64,000 nt of DNA from Pseudomonas sp. A34-9 (GTDB taxonomy: Bacteria; Pseudomonadota; Gammaproteobacteria; Pseudomonadales; Pseudomonadaceae): assembly GCF_029543085.1 (NCBI RefSeq), contig NZ_CP119967.1, positions 1,080,501 to 1,144,500 on the forward strand, in the 5' to 3' direction. The stretch's first letter is position 1. Each line of letters begins with the position of its first letter. The notes below the pieces were generated by a model, which saw only the letters and a program-made list of their open reading frames with translations, made no database searches and was not told the DNA's origin. Below are positions 62,918-64,000 of the stretch, in pieces. A program made the position numbers and the translations under genes.

Positions 62918-64000
62918 TCAGAAGCGCCAGATCACGTCGATGAACGCGCGGTGCATGTACGAATCAACCTGCTTGCCATAGGCATCGCCCGGTTTGAACA
63001 CACCGCCACGGAAACGCACCAGGGCCGATGGCTCGTCGATCGACTGGCTCAACGCCGCCGGCAACAGGCCTTGCTTGAAATACTTGGTGACGACCAGGTC
63101 CATCTCCTGACCCAGATCCTTGTTGCCGTCTTCAAGCGGCAGCGAGGTGCTGGAAAGGATCGCGCCGGTGGCGTCGTCGGTGTTGTTTTCCACGGCGTTG
63201 ATGCCGTTGCTGCCCACCGGTTTGTTGCCGTCGACGCGCCAGAACTTGTGGTAAATCAGGCTGGCGTCGTACTCGTCGTTGACCATCCACGAACCGAACA
63301 ACGTCGCGGTCTGCATGTTGTTCATTTCGCCACGGAAGGCTTCGCCGAAACGGTGAACGCGCGAGCGCGTACCGGTGTAGTTGGAGCGGTTGCTTTCCAG
63401 ACCGTTCTGTTCGTAATCGGCGCTGGCGCGGGCGTAGGCACCACCGACTTGCCATTGCGGATCGAGGCGCAGACGCACGCCGATGTCGGTGGCCCAGCCG
63501 TTGACGTCATCGCTGCGCTTGGCTTGTGCCGGGCGCGAACCATCGGCGTTGAGGGCGTTGACCGAGTCGCGGTCGCCGCTCATGCCGGTGATGCTGCCCC
63601 AGTAATTGACGGTGTTGGTGTTGCGCCAGTTGTAGGCGTCGCTGTCGGCGGTGAGGCCGAGCCAACTGATGTCGCCGTTCTCGGTTTTATCCAGCGAGTC
63701 GCGGGGTACGCCCGGCTCGGCATAATCGAGTTTGCCGTCATCGTGGGTGTGGTGACCGCGAATGCCGACCCATTGCCCCGGTGTCCACTGGTAAGCGGCG
63801 TCGGCATAGGCGTGCAGGCGATCCTTGTCTTTCGGCGCCAGCTCTTTGAGGTCGGTGCGGTATTCGCTGAAGCGTTCGGCGACACCGGCGTTGGCGCGCA
63901 ACAGGGTGGTGTCGAAGGTCCAGTTCAGCGCTTCGATGTTGGTGTCGCGCCATTGGCCGTCGTCGTTGCGCAGGCGCTGGCGACCGAACTTGAGGATCTC
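62918..64000 (-). CDS. algE: Alginate outer-membrane porin AlgE, partial
   Basis: The C-terminal 360 residues are in the window; the N-terminus lies beyond 64000. The strands end in IDVIWRF with a C-terminal Phe, and the sequence ([40 protein letters not shown]) fits the 18-stranded AlgE barrel that exports alginate. Rich in Tyr, Trp and Asn turns. TGATG overlap with algG's upstream ATG shows tight packing of the operon. Confidence 0.95.
   Translation of the reverse strand, partial: EILKFGRQRLRNDDGQWRDTNIEALNWTFDTTLLRANAGVAERFSEYRTDLKELAPKDKDRLHAYADAAYQWTPGQWVGIRGHHTHDDGKLDYAEPGVPRDSLDKTENGDISWLGLTADSDAYNWRNTNTVNYWGSITGMSGDRDSVNALNADGSRPAQAKRSDDVNGWATDIGVRLRLDPQWQVGGAYARASADYEQNGLESNRSNYTGTRSRVHRFGEAFRGEMNNMQTATLFGSWMVNDEYDASLIYHKFWRVDGNKPVGSNGINAVENNTDDATGAILSSTSLPLEDGNKDLGQEMDLVVTKYFKQGLLPAALSQSIDEPSALVRFRGGVFKPGDAYGKQVDSYMHRAFIDVIWRF

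Overview
The window is high-GC chromosomal DNA from a Pseudomonas, most likely of the P. fluorescens group. The grounds are a complete distal alginate operon in the usual Pseudomonas order, an hmgR-hmgA-fahA-maiA cluster, Pseudomonas-typical small families (DUF6124, DUF3649, DUF3325, YebG with a LexA box), and many inverted REP pairs of two distinct families.

Layout. 1-2275: a minus-strand colicin E9-type DNase bacteriocin with its immunity gene, cut by the window edge. 2997-8865: a DUF1302/DUF1329 envelope pair followed by a large LuxR-family (LAL) regulator. 9037-12474: an AT-richer gene for a giant toxin-like protein of the DUF6543 (dermonecrotic toxin-like) type. 12505-18220: homogentisate catabolism, with repressor hmgR divergent from hmgA-fahA-maiA across a palindromic operator, then an aromatic-acid MFS transporter. 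18250-26615: a SirB1-like protein, a leucine-dehydrogenase-like protein lacking one catalytic lysine, SOS-controlled yebG, psiE behind two Pho-box-like sequences, a serine transporter/deaminase pair with a divergent LysR regulator, and a ribosome hibernation factor. 26711-27755: a DUF559 nuclease gene flanked on both sides by elements made of 131-bp tandem units bounded by CCCTCACCC inverted ends.

27766-38309 is an iron island. fecIRA (ferric citrate) runs leftwards. Rightwards runs DUF3649-PepSY-DUF3325, then a second ECF sigma/anti-sigma pair and a TonB siderophore receptor. The two halves meet head to head at one Fur-box-like sequence. 38324-46519 is mixed: AraC and LysR regulators, an EamA permease, DUF2165, a 2-hydroxyacid dehydrogenase, an IS481-family insertion inside an older intergenic repeat, an AT-rich orphan gene, and a DUF6124 gene behind a long, hairpin-rich leader. 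46801-51702 is a four-gene tripartite efflux system (NodT outer-membrane lipoprotein, FUSC, DUF1656, HlyD) with a divergent LysR gene. 51812-53139 holds an SDR and a small membrane protein. 53405-64000 is alginate: algE (partial), algG, algX, algL, algI, algJ, algF, algA, all on the minus strand, with REP pairs inserted between algI/algL and between algF/algA.

The most promising leads for something undescribed are the DUF559 gene framed by palindromic arrays (the array end even supplies its stop codon), the hairpin-rich leader before the DUF6124 gene, and the giant toxin-like protein beside the LAL regulator. All functions here are inferred from reading sequence and recalled family features; no database search was run.
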